Shown: positions 12,431 through 26,239, numbered from the stretch's first letter. The stretch is DNA of 64,000 nt from Enterobacter soli ATCC BAA-2102 (GCF_001654845.1 NZ_LXES01000009.1:88864-152863), one strand, 5' to 3'. Numbers and translations are program-made. Notes: generated by a model not told the origin, from the letters alone.

Positions 12431-15400
12431 TCATTGCTGTGCATCTTTGCGCGGCTGGCGCAGCACTTCATTAATCTGCGGCTTATCAACCGGGCCCGTA
12501 ATACGGTAACGCAGAATAGAGACTTTACTCCACAGCGGCCCCAGCACTTTACTGGCTGCAAACACCGCCGCGCCGATAATAGGGTTCACCACGAATGCCG
12601 TCGCAACGCCTACGGTTGCGGAGATCTCTGGTGCAACCACGGCCTCCATATTCAGCTCGCGGCGAACGAGATCCACCGAACCTTTCATGGCGATATCAGC
12701 TTCCAGGCCATCCACCAGCGTGTCGTCCGTGTGCAGCACACCATCTTTGATCCAGGCCGTACTGCGGATGGAATCATAGTAGAAACCTTCGCTGAAGGTA
12801 TCGCTGAAATCGAAACGCAGCTTACGCAGCAGGGCATCAAAGCTCAGCAGGCGCAGGATCTGCCCTGCATGGCCGGTGCTGACATCTGCGATCTCCCCTT
12901 TACCAAAGTTGGTTTTCAGGATGCCGTTCAGGGAAGCTTCGTCTGGTTTCCACGGCGCTGCACGCCAGTGCAAATCATAGTTCACGTCAAACGAGGAACC
13001 ACGCAGCGGAGTACTGATACCAAAGAAGTTGGCCGCCGCATCCAGTTTGTTCCCCTTAATTTGCCCCTTGAGGGATGTACGCTGTTCGCCTGGGTTATTC
13101 ACCCATTCGCCCTCTGCCGTCAGGCGCCCAAAACCGGTATCCACCAGACCGCCGGAAAGACTTAACGTATTTCCCTGAATCGCTAAATCAGCGTCGATAC
13201 GGCCATACTTTTGTCCCCACAACCAGCACTCGGCGCAGCGCAGTTGCAGATCGGGCCAGCCGCTGAAATCCACACGCGCAGTGCTGCTGAACGGCGACGA
13301 GTTTGCTGACTGATCTTTCCCGGACGCAGTCACCGGGTTGTAGTAGAGGTAGCGGATCGCCGCTTGCCATGGCGCATGATTACGCAGGGTGAGTGTGCCG
13401 TTGATCTCTCTGCCCTGCGCCTCGACTTTCGAGCCAGTCGCCGTGGGCTGCGAGACAATGCTGAGGTTATTCCACTGCTGCCCGGCCATCGTCAGCGCCG
13501 GGGTGCGCAGGGTAACGGTTTGCGGGAATTGCGCAGCGTCGTCGACATTTTGCCCGACACCTTTCTGGAACAGAGCCAGCCATTCAGCGCCATCCATCGG
13601 CGGCAGATTCAGCTCGATGCCTGATTGTTCCGGCAATGGCGGGATGGTGCGGCTGTCCGTGGTCCAGATGGCTTTATCAAGGGTAAGCTTGCGGTTCAGC
13701 AGCCAGCGGCTATTAAAGTGATTCGTGCCGTTCGCATTGCCAGTCAGCTCAAAGCTGTTCAGGTTGCCATCCACGTTAAGCTTCACCGGCAGCGACTGGC
13801 CGGCTTTCTTATTCAGCGGCGCCGGAAGGTCACTGCTGAGGTTTTTCAGGTCGCCGGTAATGTCGACGTTATACCGCGCGCTGGCGTGATACGGCAGCTC
13901 AATGCCAACCTTACCCTTCCAGGACACTGCGCCGTTGATGGCGCCCGCAATCGGCTTTGGTAACACGTCCATGCGGGATGGCTGCCAGCTGGCGTCCATA
14001 TTGACGGCCACCTGATAGGCTTTTTCACCCTCAGTGGTCGAAAAATCAATGTTAACCGGCTGATTGAACCAGCTCGCCTTCAGCGGATCACTCTTCAGAT
14101 TGCCGTTCTCAAAGCTGAACTGCCCGGTGAGGTTTTTCAGCGTGCTATTAAGCGGTTTGATAAACAGGCTGTTGTTGTTAAGCCGGACGTCGCCTTTGGC
14201 GGTGGTCATCTTCCCGTCCAGCGGGATGTCCAGATGTAAGCGAGCATTCACATCGCCATCAAGTTGCAACTCCTGAAGGGTAGCGGCCAGGGACTCTTTC
14301 AGCGGCGTCTCTTCAAAGTAAGGACCAACGGCTTTACCTGGACCGTTGATATCCGCATCAATGAGCAGTTTTTCTTTCGAATAGTCCGGGATGTTCGCCG
14401 TCAGGTTGCTGGCGGTAACGCCTCCAAGCCCAACGCTTGCCGACTTCATCCACAGCCCGTCATTGAGGAAGTTAAGCTCAATATCGAGGTTTTTCAGCGC
14501 AGGCCAGTTCGGCTGGAAGGCAAAGGTGGCGTTGTGCAAAGGCACCAGCACCTGGAACTGCCCTTCATTATGTTTGTACGGGAAAAGATGCGGGTTGCCG
14601 CCATACACCAGCGTGGCGTTATCGGCCTGGCCGCCCTGGATCGCGCCGCTCAGGTAATCCACCAGCTCTTTGCCCATCAGGTTTTCCGGGAAATAGCGCC
14701 AGGCCTGAGAGCCATCGTCAGTGCTAATACCGGCCAGGATGCCGAGCCAGGGTTCATCACCCTCCGGCTGCAAATAACGGAAGTCACCGCGGGCATGTAC
14801 CGCTTTGGCTTTCACATCAATATTGCGTCCATCCAGCTGGAAGCCGTTATCATTTTTGAGCCAGTTAAGCGTGGCGGTGCCTTTTTCTATCTCCAGCGGG
14901 GCGCGGAATACCGTTTCGTATGGCATTTTGGCGTCGGTCATTTCTGCCGTCAGCCTGCCGTCCTCAACGCTACCTTCCAGCTTGCCGCTAAAGTGCTGCG
15001 CGCCTGGCAGCAGTTTCCACTGTTTCCAGGCCAGGTCTTTCCATGTCGCCTGGAAACGGGTTTTTTCTGTGGCCTGTAAGGGGATATCCAGCGCCAGCGC
15101 CTCTATCTGCCCGCTTGGCTGTGTTGCCAGCCAGATGTCACCCAAATCAGGAGAGAGTTTGGCCGCCATTGAACGCAGCCCTTCGACTGCGGCCAGATCC
15201 AGATTGCTGGCGCGGATGCGTAACTCATCGCTACGTTTACTGCTTGTCCCGCCAACATCCTGCTCGGGTATCCAGGCCAGCGCCAGCGCGCCACGCGGCC
15301 AGGGTTTGCTGTCCATGGTGATGCGTGTATCCGGGATAACGAATTGCCAGCCGTTCTGTACTTTGGTGACGTGTGCGGTCAGGTTATCAACGGATAGCTG

Positions 15401-16231
15401 ATGCTGCTGGTTTTCCCCTTTCCAGCTCCCGCCCCCCTGCTTCAGCCAGATATCACCGCTGGCGAATTCGCCTTTGGTCAGCGTCATCCAGCCTTCCAGG
15501 CTAAAACGGGCGGTTTCCAGCTGCATGTTTTGCTGTAACCAGTCGCCCAGCCAGGGCTTCACATCCACATCATCGGCTTGCAGCCAGACCTTGCCATTGT
15601 TCAGCAGACCATTGTCATCGCGCAGATCCATCCGCACCTGCATCACGCCGTGCTGCCCGTTCAGGCTGGAGAGGTTAACCTGCCCTTCGGCGCGATGTCG
15701 GTCTTTGCCGTTAAGCCAGGTCAGCTGTGGAATGGCCAGCTCAGCGCGCTGGCCAGAGAGCGTAATGAAGCTCACTTCGCTGTCGCGCAGATCGAAATGA
15801 TCGAACTGGCGCAGGAAGAGATCGCTTATCCGGTTGGTTTCGATACCCTGGCTACTGTCGCCGCTGCGCAGTGGGGTGTTGGTCAGAAACTGGAGCTGAT
15901 AAAAGGTGAGATCGCGAAACTGCCAGCGAAGATGCAGCAAGCTTTGCCAGACATCCAGCGCCAGAGTCACACGTTTGATTTTCAGATAGCCGCCATCTTT
16001 CAGGCTGGCATTGATATCCCGCACATCGAGCGTCGGGCCAAAGTTTTGCCAGTTGGCGCTAACCTGGCTCACGTCCACCGGCACGCCGGTGGCGGATTCG
16101 ATTTTCGCCAGCACCTGCGGGCGCCAGCTGTCCAGATGCGGTAAAACGAGGCGCAGCCCGCTCACGAGCAACGCGACAATCACGACAAGCGTTGCCCCTG
16201 TAAGCAGTAAAATCCCCGGCAATCGCCTCAC
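12431..16231 (-). CDS. yhdP: AsmA-like envelope phospholipid-transport protein YhdP
   Basis: A very large (1266-residue) protein with a single N-terminal membrane anchor (about residues 5-28, LPGILLLTGATLVVIVALL). A long beta-rich periplasmic region follows, and a C-terminal AsmA-like/DUF3971 segment ends in ILRYRITGPVDKPQINEVL. YhdP, TamB and YdbH are redundant bridges for phospholipid flow to the outer membrane in E. coli. It follows rng with a 43-base gap, so the run yhdE-rng-yhdP-tldD looks co-directional. Several long open frames antisense to it are codon-bias shadows. Confidence 0.95.
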   Translation of the reverse strand: MRRLPGILLLTGATLVVIVALLVSGLRLVLPHLDSWRPQVLAKIESATGVPVDVSQVSANWQNFGPTLDVRDINASLKDGGYLKIKRVTLALDVWQSLLHLRWQFRDLTFYQLQFLTNTPLRSGDSSQGIETNRISDLFLRQFDHFDLRDSEVSFITLSGQRAELAIPQLTWLNGKDRHRAEGQVNLSSLNGQHGVMQVRMDLRDDNGLLNNGKVWLQADDVDVKPWLGDWLQQNMQLETARFSLEGWMTLTKGEFASGDIWLKQGGGSWKGENQQHQLSVDNLTAHVTKVQNGWQFVIPDTRITMDSKPWPRGALALAWIPEQDVGGTSSKRSDELRIRASNLDLAAVEGLRSMAAKLSPDLGDIWLATQPSGQIEALALDIPLQATEKTRFQATWKDLAWKQWKLLPGAQHFSGKLEGSVEDGRLTAEMTDAKMPYETVFRAPLEIEKGTATLNWLKNDNGFQLDGRNIDVKAKAVHARGDFRYLQPEGDEPWLGILAGISTDDGSQAWRYFPENLMGKELVDYLSGAIQGGQADNATLVYGGNPHLFPYKHNEGQFQVLVPLHNATFAFQPNWPALKNLDIELNFLNDGLWMKSASVGLGGVTASNLTANIPDYSKEKLLIDADINGPGKAVGPYFEETPLKESLAATLQELQLDGDVNARLHLDIPLDGKMTTAKGDVRLNNNSLFIKPLNSTLKNLTGQFSFENGNLKSDPLKASWFNQPVNIDFSTTEGEKAYQVAVNMDASWQPSRMDVLPKPIAGAINGAVSWKGKVGIELPYHASARYNVDITGDLKNLSSDLPAPLNKKAGQSLPVKLNVDGNLNSFELTGNANGTNHFNSRWLLNRKLTLDKAIWTTDSRTIPPLPEQSGIELNLPPMDGAEWLALFQKGVGQNVDDAAQFPQTVTLRTPALTMAGQQWNNLSIVSQPTATGSKVEAQGREINGTLTLRNHAPWQAAIRYLYYNPVTASGKDQSANSSPFSSTARVDFSGWPDLQLRCAECWLWGQKYGRIDADLAIQGNTLSLSGGLVDTGFGRLTAEGEWVNNPGEQRTSLKGQIKGNKLDAAANFFGISTPLRGSSFDVNYDLHWRAAPWKPDEASLNGILKTNFGKGEIADVSTGHAGQILRLLSFDALLRKLRFDFSDTFSEGFYYDSIRSTAWIKDGVLHTDDTLVDGLEADIAMKGSVDLVRRELNMEAVVAPEISATVGVATAFVVNPIIGAAVFAASKVLGPLWSKVSILRYRITGPVDKPQINEVLRQPRKDAQQ

Positions 16232-16274
16232 GCATCTCTCCTTGTCAGCCTTTGGTCTCGCAGCGTACTGCGTC

Positions 16275-17744
16275 TTACATCATGACTACGTCAAACTGCT
16301 CCTGGTTATAGAGCGGCTCGATTTGCACTTTAACCTGTTTGCCGACAAAGATTTCTACTTCCGCCAGCGCGTGCGACTCTTCACCTTTGAGGGCCTCAGC
16401 CACCGCAGGGGAAGCATAGACCAGAAAACGGTCAGAGTCGTAGGCGTGATGGACACGAACAACTTCACGCATGATTTCGTAACAGACAGTCTCCACCGTC
16501 TTTACGGTGCCGCGGCCGTGACAGGTCGGGCATTCATTACACAGCACGTGCTCTACGCTTTCGCGGGTACGCTTACGCGTCATTTCCACCAGACCCAGCT
16601 GTGAGAAGCCGTTGATACTGGTTTTCACGCGATCTTTACTCAGCGCCTGCTCCAGCGAGTGCAGTACGCGGCGGCGGTGATCTTCATTATTCATATCGAT
16701 AAAATCGATGATGATAATGCCGCCCAGATTCCGCAGACGAAGCTGGCGCGCGATGGCCTGCGTCGCTTCGATGTTGGTATTGAAAATGGTGTCATCCAGA
16801 TTACGATGGCCAACAAAGGCTCCGGTGTTGATATCCACCGTGGTCATGGCTTCGGTCTGATCGATAATCAGATAACCGCCCGATTTGAGCTCAACCTTGC
16901 GCTCAAGCGCGCGCTGGATTTCGTTCTCTACGTCATAGAGATCGAAAATCGGCTGGCGGCCGGAGTAGTGCTCCAGCAGACCGGGCATTTCCGGGATATA
17001 TTCGGCGGTAAACTCCAGCAGCGCTTCATACGTCAGGCGGGAGTCAACACGAATTCTGTCGAGCTGCGCATCGGCAAAGTCACGTAATACGCGCTGAGCG
17101 AGCGCCAGTTCGCCGTACAGCTGATAACGGGTCTGGTTGCGTTTTTTACGCTCCATCACCTTGGTCCAGACGCGTTTCAGGTAGGCCGCATCAGACGCCA
17201 GATCCTCTTCGCTGATCCCTTCTGCCGCAGTACGGATGATAAATCCGCCCTGTTCGTCGCAGTAGGCGCTCACCACTTTTTTCAGGCGTTCGCGTTCGCT
17301 TTCGCTCTCAATGCGCTGCGAGACACCAACGTGCGAAGCACCCGGCATAAAGACCAGATAACGGGAAGGAAGCGTGATGTCGGTCGTCAGGCGTGCGCCT
17401 TTGGTGCCCAGAGGATCTTTCACCACCTGCACCATCAGATCCTGACCCTGACGCACCAGCTCGGAGATGTCGCGAACGGCAAACTGTTTTTGCTCTTCGC
17501 CTGCAACGCACTCGGTGTGCGGCATGATATCGGAGGCATGTAAAAATGCCGCCTTATCCAGTCCAATATCTACAAAAGCCGCCTGCATACCCGGTAGTAC
17601 ACGACTGACACGACCTTTGTAGATATTGCCTACTATTCCGCGCCGCGCTTCACGCTCAATATGAATTTCCTGAAGAATGCCACCATCAATGTAGGCCACA
17701 CGGGTTTCCGATGGCGTTACGTTTACCAACAATTCAGCCGTCAT
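16275..17744 (-). CDS. rng: Ribonuclease G
   Basis: An endoribonuclease of the RNase E/G family that matures the 5' end of 16S rRNA and degrades some mRNAs. It has 489 residues from [13 protein letters not shown]. An S1 domain is inserted at about residues 39-125 ([21 protein letters not shown]). The catalytic Asp pair is visible in TTVDINTG and IIIDFID, and the Zn-link cysteines in CNECPTC. I use the ATG at 17744 (E. coli length) rather than 17762. The start overlaps the end of yhdE by 11 bases, implying translational coupling. Confidence 0.97.
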   Translation of the reverse strand: MTAELLVNVTPSETRVAYIDGGILQEIHIEREARRGIVGNIYKGRVSRVLPGMQAAFVDIGLDKAAFLHASDIMPHTECVAGEEQKQFAVRDISELVRQGQDLMVQVVKDPLGTKGARLTTDITLPSRYLVFMPGASHVGVSQRIESESERERLKKVVSAYCDEQGGFIIRTAAEGISEEDLASDAAYLKRVWTKVMERKKRNQTRYQLYGELALAQRVLRDFADAQLDRIRVDSRLTYEALLEFTAEYIPEMPGLLEHYSGRQPIFDLYDVENEIQRALERKVELKSGGYLIIDQTEAMTTVDINTGAFVGHRNLDDTIFNTNIEATQAIARQLRLRNLGGIIIIDFIDMNNEDHRRRVLHSLEQALSKDRVKTSINGFSQLGLVEMTRKRTRESVEHVLCNECPTCHGRGTVKTVETVCYEIMREVVRVHHAYDSDRFLVYASPAVAEALKGEESHALAEVEIFVGKQVKVQIEPLYNQEQFDVVMM

Positions 17745-18327
17745 AATTATCCCTTCCCTCACGCAGTGAGTTAAAATTGCTCAGCAACTCATACGTTTCC
17801 ACCAGCGGTAAGCCGACTACGGCGTGATAGCTGCCATTAATCTTCCTGACAAAACAGCCACCCAGCCCTTGAATACCGTATGCACCTGCTTTATCCATTG
17901 GTTCACCGCTGGCGATATACGCGGCGATCTCGTCGTCGGTAAGCACTCTGAACGTGACGTCCGTGACCACCAGGCAATCCAGTACGTCCTGGCTATCAGC
18001 CAGTGCCACTGCGGTCATCACCTGGTGAGTTTGTCCGGACATCTTGCGCAGCATTCGCGCCGCATGTTCTGCGTCGCGGGGTTTCTCAAGGACTTCACCG
18101 TTTAGAATGACGATGGTATCTGCCCCCAGCACCGGTAAATCACGCGGCACAAGCGCCACACCAGCACGCGCTTTTTCACGTGCCAGGCGGGAAACATACT
18201 GCTGGGCGCTTTCACCCTCAGCACGTTTTTCTTCAATGCCGGTAACGATGCGTTCAAAGGAGACGCCCAATTGCGTGAGCAACTCCTGACGACGCGGTGA
18301 ACCAGAGGCAAGATATACAGACGTCAT
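17734..18327 (-). CDS. yhdE: Maf-family nucleoside triphosphate pyrophosphatase YhdE (dTTP/UTP)
   Basis: A 197-residue Maf protein that hydrolyses dTTP/UTP and modified nucleotides to monophosphates. The nucleotide-binding motif [11 protein letters not shown] is at residues 7-17, followed by GADTIV and AGAYGIQG. It lies between mreD (9-base gap) and rng (11-base overlap), as in E. coli. Confidence 0.95.
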   Translation of the reverse strand: MTSVYLASGSPRRQELLTQLGVSFERIVTGIEEKRAEGESAQQYVSRLAREKARAGVALVPRDLPVLGADTIVILNGEVLEKPRDAEHAARMLRKMSGQTHQVMTAVALADSQDVLDCLVVTDVTFRVLTDDEIAAYIASGEPMDKAGAYGIQGLGGCFVRKINGSYHAVVGLPLVETYELLSNFNSLREGRDNYDG

Positions 18328-18336
18328 AGAAACCTT

Positions 18337-19841
<1,505 letters not shown>

Positions 19842-19903
19842 AGGCTATGCGTATTCTCGCGTCAGAGAGAAAGGGTAGCCATTCGCTACCCTTTCACAAC
19901 CGA

Positions 19904-21227
<1,324 letters not shown>

Positions 21228-23168
21228 TCAAACAGAGTATCTTTGCAAATATTTTTTCACATTGGTGTCAAGAGGCTGAGAGGACGCAAAAAAATCGCCC
21301 TGACCGCCCGCAACACCGCGCTCTGTCAACATCTGCCATTCGCCTCTGGAGCGCACGCCGGTGGCAAATACTTGTGTTCGCGTTCCTTTGCACGCTTCAA
21401 CCAGGCTCTGAACCAGAAGCTGATTTTCCGTGCGTTTTTCGATATTCCTTACCAGCCCTGGATGAAGCTTCAATAATTCGACATCCAGTTCCTTGATCCA
21501 GCTGGTGCTGACCAGCGTCAGGCCCGCCTGCGTGACCGCCACACGAGCGCCGAGCGCATTCATCAAACGTACCACCGGGCGTAACCGGCTGATGTGTTGA
21601 CCTACATCCGCCTCAGCAAGTTCAAAAATAATGCGTTTGCGTTGCGATTTTTCGCATTGCATTAATACATCGCGTAGCCAGCGCTGAAAACGCGAGCGAA
21701 TCAAAGACTCGACGGTGACCTGTAACGCCAGGTTTTCCTCAGGCCAAAACGTTAAGAAAGGAATAAGCCGCGTAATTTGCTGGCGGTCGTACTCTTCTGA
21801 TAACCCAAATTGCAGCACCATCGGCAGATACTCTGCCGAAATCACCTCTTCCGTACCGTCGAAAATACGGCACATCAGTTCACGGTGATGTACATGACCG
21901 TCTTTCATGACCGCCGGTTTTTGATAAATACGTGGCCCGCCGCGACTCAGCATTTGCTCAATCAGCGTCCGCCAGCGCACATTCCCGCGCCCTTTTTCCG
22001 GCAGCGAATCATCATATACGGCCCACCCGTTCGCTCCTTGCAACACAGCGTTACGGGTAGCGGCTTCCGCATGTTCCATGACCTGTTCAGTCGATTGCCC
22101 GCCGCGCCAGGCGCAGATACCAATATGGACCATGTCATCCCTGTCGAGCATTTTACTTTGCGGCAGGGCATCAACAGCTTTAAGCAGTTGACCTGCAATA
22201 CTTTCCGACTCTTTTAGCGTGCGGTGCGGCAACAGCACGGCAAAATCGCTGCGGTGATAGCGCGCCAGCAGCGAGCCAGGATAGCGCATAATAAAGGTCG
22301 ACAGCAGGTTGATAAGGACAAAGAGATTATCTTCCGCCACGGCCCGTCCCCAGTTGTCCCGCAGCAGATCAAAATCGGGCAGGCGGATCATCATCACGAC
22401 CCCGTGCGTACCCACTTTTTCAGGATCATCCAGCAGTGTAGCCAGCTGATTATCAAAGAAGAGACGGTTATTCAGACCGGTTTTATTGTCCTGCGCGGCG
22501 TAAGAGCGAATCAGTGTATCCATCCGACTGCGCTGATCGCTGGCAAACTGGATCTCCGAAAGCAGCACGTCCAGAGCGCTGCTGGTGCGCGACGGCCATT
22601 CGTAGATTGACCCGCGAACCTGCGGACCACGTTCGCCATTTAAAATGCGTACCGAGCGATTTTCCAGCAATTCCTGCCCTGAAAGCTGACGACGCTGCCA
22701 GCGCACGGCCAGAAAAATCAGCAACACAATAAACCCGACCGCCAGCGTGAGCGGCGCGGTGGTCATTAAAGAGCGGAAGTAATTTGCCATCGGATCCTGA
22801 TAAACCAGTTTAATGGTCATACCTGGATTTTTAAGCGAGTGGACTGTTACTTCACGATACTGATTCATCATGCCTGCCGGACGGTAGCTTCCCTGTCGGG
22901 CATGGCTGAAGACGAGCGAATTCCCCTGGCGGATGTCTATCTGGACGATATCAACCGGTACCATAATTTCATCCAGCTCACGCGACAGGGTCGGCAGTGG
23001 CGTGGTCACCAGGCGCGTATCAATAACTGATGCCACAGACTGAATACGGTTTACCAACTTGTCCTGAATGGCGTTATAAAAACTCAGGGAACAGCCGATA
23101 AGCGTGACAAAGATGGTGAGCCCCGTCAGCAGCGTGATAAAAGCCGAGAATTTCGTCGTTAATCGCAT
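21228..23168 (-). CDS. csrD: RNase E specificity factor CsrD (degenerate GGDEF-EAL)
   Basis: A membrane protein that targets the small RNAs CsrB and CsrC for RNase E decay, raising free CsrA. It has 646 residues: TM1 at about residues 8-30, a periplasmic loop, TM2 at about 135-155, then HAMP-like, GGDEF and EAL domains. Both enzyme motifs are degenerate, as in E. coli: HRSDF replaces GGDEF and ELM replaces EAL, so it is not a c-di-GMP enzyme. It lies upstream of mreB and diverges from acuI. Confidence 0.96.
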   Translation of the reverse strand: MRLTTKFSAFITLLTGLTIFVTLIGCSLSFYNAIQDKLVNRIQSVASVIDTRLVTTPLPTLSRELDEIMVPVDIVQIDIRQGNSLVFSHARQGSYRPAGMMNQYREVTVHSLKNPGMTIKLVYQDPMANYFRSLMTTAPLTLAVGFIVLLIFLAVRWQRRQLSGQELLENRSVRILNGERGPQVRGSIYEWPSRTSSALDVLLSEIQFASDQRSRMDTLIRSYAAQDNKTGLNNRLFFDNQLATLLDDPEKVGTHGVVMMIRLPDFDLLRDNWGRAVAEDNLFVLINLLSTFIMRYPGSLLARYHRSDFAVLLPHRTLKESESIAGQLLKAVDALPQSKMLDRDDMVHIGICAWRGGQSTEQVMEHAEAATRNAVLQGANGWAVYDDSLPEKGRGNVRWRTLIEQMLSRGGPRIYQKPAVMKDGHVHHRELMCRIFDGTEEVISAEYLPMVLQFGLSEEYDRQQITRLIPFLTFWPEENLALQVTVESLIRSRFQRWLRDVLMQCEKSQRKRIIFELAEADVGQHISRLRPVVRLMNALGARVAVTQAGLTLVSTSWIKELDVELLKLHPGLVRNIEKRTENQLLVQSLVEACKGTRTQVFATGVRSRGEWQMLTERGVAGGQGDFFASSQPLDTNVKKYLQRYSV

Positions 23169-23351
23169 CCTTGAGATTACTCCGTGGGTTGATGGGGTAG
23201 CGAGTAAGCGCTAACTTGCATTTCAAATGCGGCATACTACCAAACCTGGTGTATCTGGCAATTTATTGCGTTAAATCGGCATTGGCTTTCAATGAGCGAG
23301 TATAGTCTTCAGAAAATTTTTTCCAATCATCATACGTAGTGAGGACCCTGT

Positions 23352-24326
23352 ATGCAGGCTTTGATCTTAGAACAGCAGGACGGCAAAACGCTTGCCTCGG
23401 TGCAAACCATTGAAGAGAGCCGTCTGCCGGAAGGTGACGTAACCGTCGACATCGACTGGTCCAGCCTGAATTATAAGGATGCGCTGGCCATCACTGGCAA
23501 AGGCAAAATCATCCGTAATTTCCCGATGGTTCCAGGTATCGATTTCGCGGGCCGTGTGCATACGAGCGAAGATCCTCGCTTCCATGCTGGGCAGCAGGTG
23601 CTGCTCACCGGCTGGGGCGTTGGCGAAAACCACTGGGGGGGTCTGGCGGCGCAGGCCCGGGTGAAAGGCGACTGGCTGGTGCCGATGCCGACAGGTCTGG
23701 ATGGCCGTAAAGCGATGATCATTGGCACCGCAGGCTTTACCGCCATGCTCTGCGTGATGGCGCTGGAAGATGCCGGTATTCGTCCTGAGTCTGGTGAAAT
23801 CGTTGTCACCGGAGCCAGCGGTGGCGTGGGCAGTACTGCCGTGACGCTGCTGCACAAATTAGGCTACCAGGTTGCTGCCGTAACAGGACGTGAAAGCACC
23901 CACGACTACCTGCGCCAACTGGGCGCAAACCGTATTCTGGGACGTGACGAATTTGCCGAAACCCGTCCGCTGGAAAAACAGATCTGGGCTGGTGCGGTCG
24001 ATACCGTGGGCGACAAAGTGCTGGCAAAAGTGCTGGCGCAAATGAACTACGGCGGTTGTGTAGCGGCCTGCGGCCTGGCGGGTGGATTTGCCCTGCCAAC
24101 CACCGTCATGCCATTTATTCTGCGCAATGTGCGTTTACAGGGGGTGGATTCCGTCATGACCCCTGCGGCGCGTCGTGCAGAAGCCTGGGAACGCCTGTCG
24201 CGTGACCTGCCAGAATCGTTCTACGCCCAGAGCGCAACGGAAATCAGCCTTAGCCAGGCACCGGAATATGCCAGTAAGATCATGGATAACCAGTTCCACG
24301 GCCGCGCGCTGGTGAAAATTGTCTAA
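23352..24326 (+). CDS. acuI: Acrylyl-CoA reductase (NADPH) AcuI / YhdH
   Basis: A medium-chain reductase that reduces toxic acryloyl-CoA to propionyl-CoA. It has 324 residues: an N-terminal GroES-like domain, then a Rossmann domain with GASGGVGSTAVTLL. No zinc-ligand motif is visible, as expected for this quinone-oxidoreductase-like group. It is divergent from csrD. Confidence 0.95.
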   Translation: MQALILEQQDGKTLASVQTIEESRLPEGDVTVDIDWSSLNYKDALAITGKGKIIRNFPMVPGIDFAGRVHTSEDPRFHAGQQVLLTGWGVGENHWGGLAAQARVKGDWLVPMPTGLDGRKAMIIGTAGFTAMLCVMALEDAGIRPESGEIVVTGASGGVGSTAVTLLHKLGYQVAAVTGRESTHDYLRQLGANRILGRDEFAETRPLEKQIWAGAVDTVGDKVLAKVLAQMNYGGCVAACGLAGGFALPTTVMPFILRNVRLQGVDSVMTPAARRAEAWERLSRDLPESFYAQSATEISLSQAPEYASKIMDNQFHGRALVKIV

Positions 24327-24363
24327 TCTTCAAATTTTCGTGACATATTCGCGCTAACCCTTC

Positions 24364-24399
24364 TCCTCCGTCATGCTTAGAAAAACGCATGACGGAGGA
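24364..24399 (+). promoter_or_regulatory. Perfect 13-bp hairpin overlapping the msrP ribosome-binding site
   Basis: The arms tcctccgtcatgc (24364-24376) and gcatgacggagga (24387-24399) are perfectly complementary around a 10-nt loop. The 3' arm contains the msrP Shine-Dalgarno sequence ggagga, 4 bases before the ATG. There is no T-run, so it looks like a translational control element rather than a terminator. Confidence 0.7.
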
Positions 24400-24403
24400 T
24401 GCC

Positions 24404-25405
24404 ATGAAAACCAGAAAACTGACGGAAGCCGACGTAACGTCCGAGTCTGTCTTTATGTTACAGCGCCGCCAGATCCTGAAAATGCTTGGCATCAGCGCAA
24501 CCGCCCTGACGCTCTCACCGGCAGCCCATGCTGACCTGCTTGACTGGTTTAAAGGCAACGATCGCCCGAAAGCCCCTTCCGGTGCGCCACTCACCTTTAC
24601 CAAACCGGCGGAATGGCAAAGCAAACTCACGTTAACACCTGAAGACAAAGTCACCGGTTACAACAACTTCTATGAGTTTGGTCTGGATAAGGCCGACCCG
24701 GCAGCCAACGCGGGCGGCATGAAAACCGATCCCTGGACGTTGAAAATTGACGGCGAGGTCGCAAAGCCCCTGACCCTGGATCACCACGATCTGACCACCC
24801 GTTTCCCGCTGGAAGAACGCATTTACCGGATGCGCTGTGTCGAAGCCTGGTCGATGGTCGTGCCCTGGGTGGGATTCCCGCTGCATAAGCTGCTGGAGAT
24901 GGTAGAACCCACCAGCAATGCAAAATATGTCGCTTTTCAGACGCTCTACTCACCTGATGAGATGCCCGGCCAGAAGGACCGGTTTATCGGCGGTGGGCTG
25001 GATTATCCTTACGTAGAAGGATTGCGTCTCGATGAAGCCATGCATCCGCTCACTCTGCTGACGGTGGGTGTTTACGGTAAAGCCCTTCCGCCACAAAACG
25101 GCGCACCCATTCGCTTAACCGTGCCGTGGAAATACGGATTTAAAGGGATTAAATCGATTGTCAGTATTAAGCTCACCCGCGAGCGCCCTCCTACTACCTG
25201 GAATCTGGCAGCACCCGATGAGTACGGTTTTTTTGCCAATGTGAATCCGCATGTGGATCACCCTCGCTGGTCACAGGCCACAGAACGTTTTATCGGCTCA
25301 GGCGGCGCACTGGACGTTAAGCGTCAGCCAACGCTGCTGTTTAACGGCTATGCTGATGAGGTCGCTTCTCTGTATCGCGGCCTGAATTTACGGGAGAATT
25401 TTTAA
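24404..25405 (+). CDS. msrP: Periplasmic methionine-sulfoxide reductase, molybdopterin subunit MsrP
   Basis: Molybdoenzyme (YedY) that repairs oxidised methionines in periplasmic proteins, using electrons from MsrQ. It has 333 residues from the ATG at 24404, which follows ggagga. A twin-arginine signal (RRQILKMLG, Arg21-Arg22) ends near AAHA. The Mo ligand is Cys145 in MRCVEAW. The operon continues directly into msrQ, which starts on the base after the msrP stop. In K-12 msrPQ lies elsewhere, next to hiuH. Confidence 0.96.
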   Translation: MKTRKLTEADVTSESVFMLQRRQILKMLGISATALTLSPAAHADLLDWFKGNDRPKAPSGAPLTFTKPAEWQSKLTLTPEDKVTGYNNFYEFGLDKADPAANAGGMKTDPWTLKIDGEVAKPLTLDHHDLTTRFPLEERIYRMRCVEAWSMVVPWVGFPLHKLLEMVEPTSNAKYVAFQTLYSPDEMPGQKDRFIGGGLDYPYVEGLRLDEAMHPLTLLTVGVYGKALPPQNGAPIRLTVPWKYGFKGIKSIVSIKLTRERPPTTWNLAAPDEYGFFANVNPHVDHPRWSQATERFIGSGGALDVKRQPTLLFNGYADEVASLYRGLNLRENF

Positions 25406-26005
25406 GTGCGTTTAAGCGTAAAACAGATAACCTGGCTCAAGGTCATTTTGCACTTAGCGGGATTGCTTCCTTTTATCTGGCTGTTTTGGGCAGCCAGTCA
25501 CGGATACTTCAGCGCCGACCCGGCAAAGGATATTCAACACTTTACCGGTAGGATGGCTCTGAAATTTCTGCTGGCCACCTTGCTGGTTTCGCCTTTAGCG
25601 CGCTACGCTAAACAGCCATTATTGATACGTACCCGTCGGCTTTTAGGGCTATGGTGTTTTGCCTGGGCGACGCTGCACCTCACCAGCTATGCGCTGCTTG
25701 AGCTGGGTATTAACAATCTGGCATTGCTGGGTCGTGAGCTGGTTACGCGTCCTTATCTGACGTTAGGTATTGTCAGCTGGCTGATTTTGCTGGCACTGAC
25801 GCTGACCTCGACGCAATTTGCGCAGCGGAAACTGGGCAGGCGTTGGCAATTGCTGCACAACTTCGTCTATCTTGTCGCGATCCTCGCTCCCATACATTAC
25901 CTATGGTCGGTGAAGATTTTATCCCCGCAACCCATCATCTACGCCCTGCTCGCACTGGCCCTTTTAGCGTGGCGTTACAAGAAGTTCCGCCAGTGGATGA
26001 GATAG
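25406..26005 (+). CDS. msrQ: MsrQ, heme-binding membrane subunit of the MsrPQ system
   Basis: Six-helix inner-membrane b-type cytochrome of the ferric-reductase-like family, which passes quinone-derived electrons to periplasmic MsrP. It has 199 residues and a GTG start immediately after the msrP stop (ggga ribosome-binding site inside msrP). Candidate heme-ligand histidines are in ATLHLTSY and LLHNFVYL. Confidence 0.95.
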   Translation: MRLSVKQITWLKVILHLAGLLPFIWLFWAASHGYFSADPAKDIQHFTGRMALKFLLATLLVSPLARYAKQPLLIRTRRLLGLWCFAWATLHLTSYALLELGINNLALLGRELVTRPYLTLGIVSWLILLALTLTSTQFAQRKLGRRWQLLHNFVYLVAILAPIHYLWSVKILSPQPIIYALLALALLAWRYKKFRQWMR

Positions 26006-26239
26006 TTCGCGAAACTGTGCGTTTTCCCGCAGATTACTTATCCGCCGCGACTCTTTTTCGGATAGCGGTTGATAATCTTCCCTGATAAGACCAGTATTTA
26101 GCTGCCAAATGCTACGAAATCGTTATAATGTGCGACCTTGGTTTTCCTGACAGGGGTTTTAGGCCTCTGAAAAGGTGACAATCGCGCATCGAAGGTATAT
26201 TTTGTTTTTTACCGGAGAATCGCAGGAGATAGCAGCACA
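26006..26239 (+). promoter_or_regulatory. Promoter and leader of aroQ-accBC
   Basis: A 234-base spacer. A perfect -10 box tataat lies at 26124-26129 with a weak -35, giving a leader of about 105 bases before aroQ. In E. coli the accBC promoter lies far upstream of accB, and accB transcription is autoregulated by AccB. Confidence 0.55.

Noticed and set aside
14264..15079. Long plus-strand open frame (271 codons) inside yhdP
   Set aside because: It lies wholly antisense to a conserved 1266-residue protein; no recognisable domain and no ribosome-binding site.
21228..23168. csrD as an active diguanylate cyclase or phosphodiesterase
   Set aside because: The motifs read HRSDF and ELM instead of GGDEF and EAL, the known degenerate state of CsrD.
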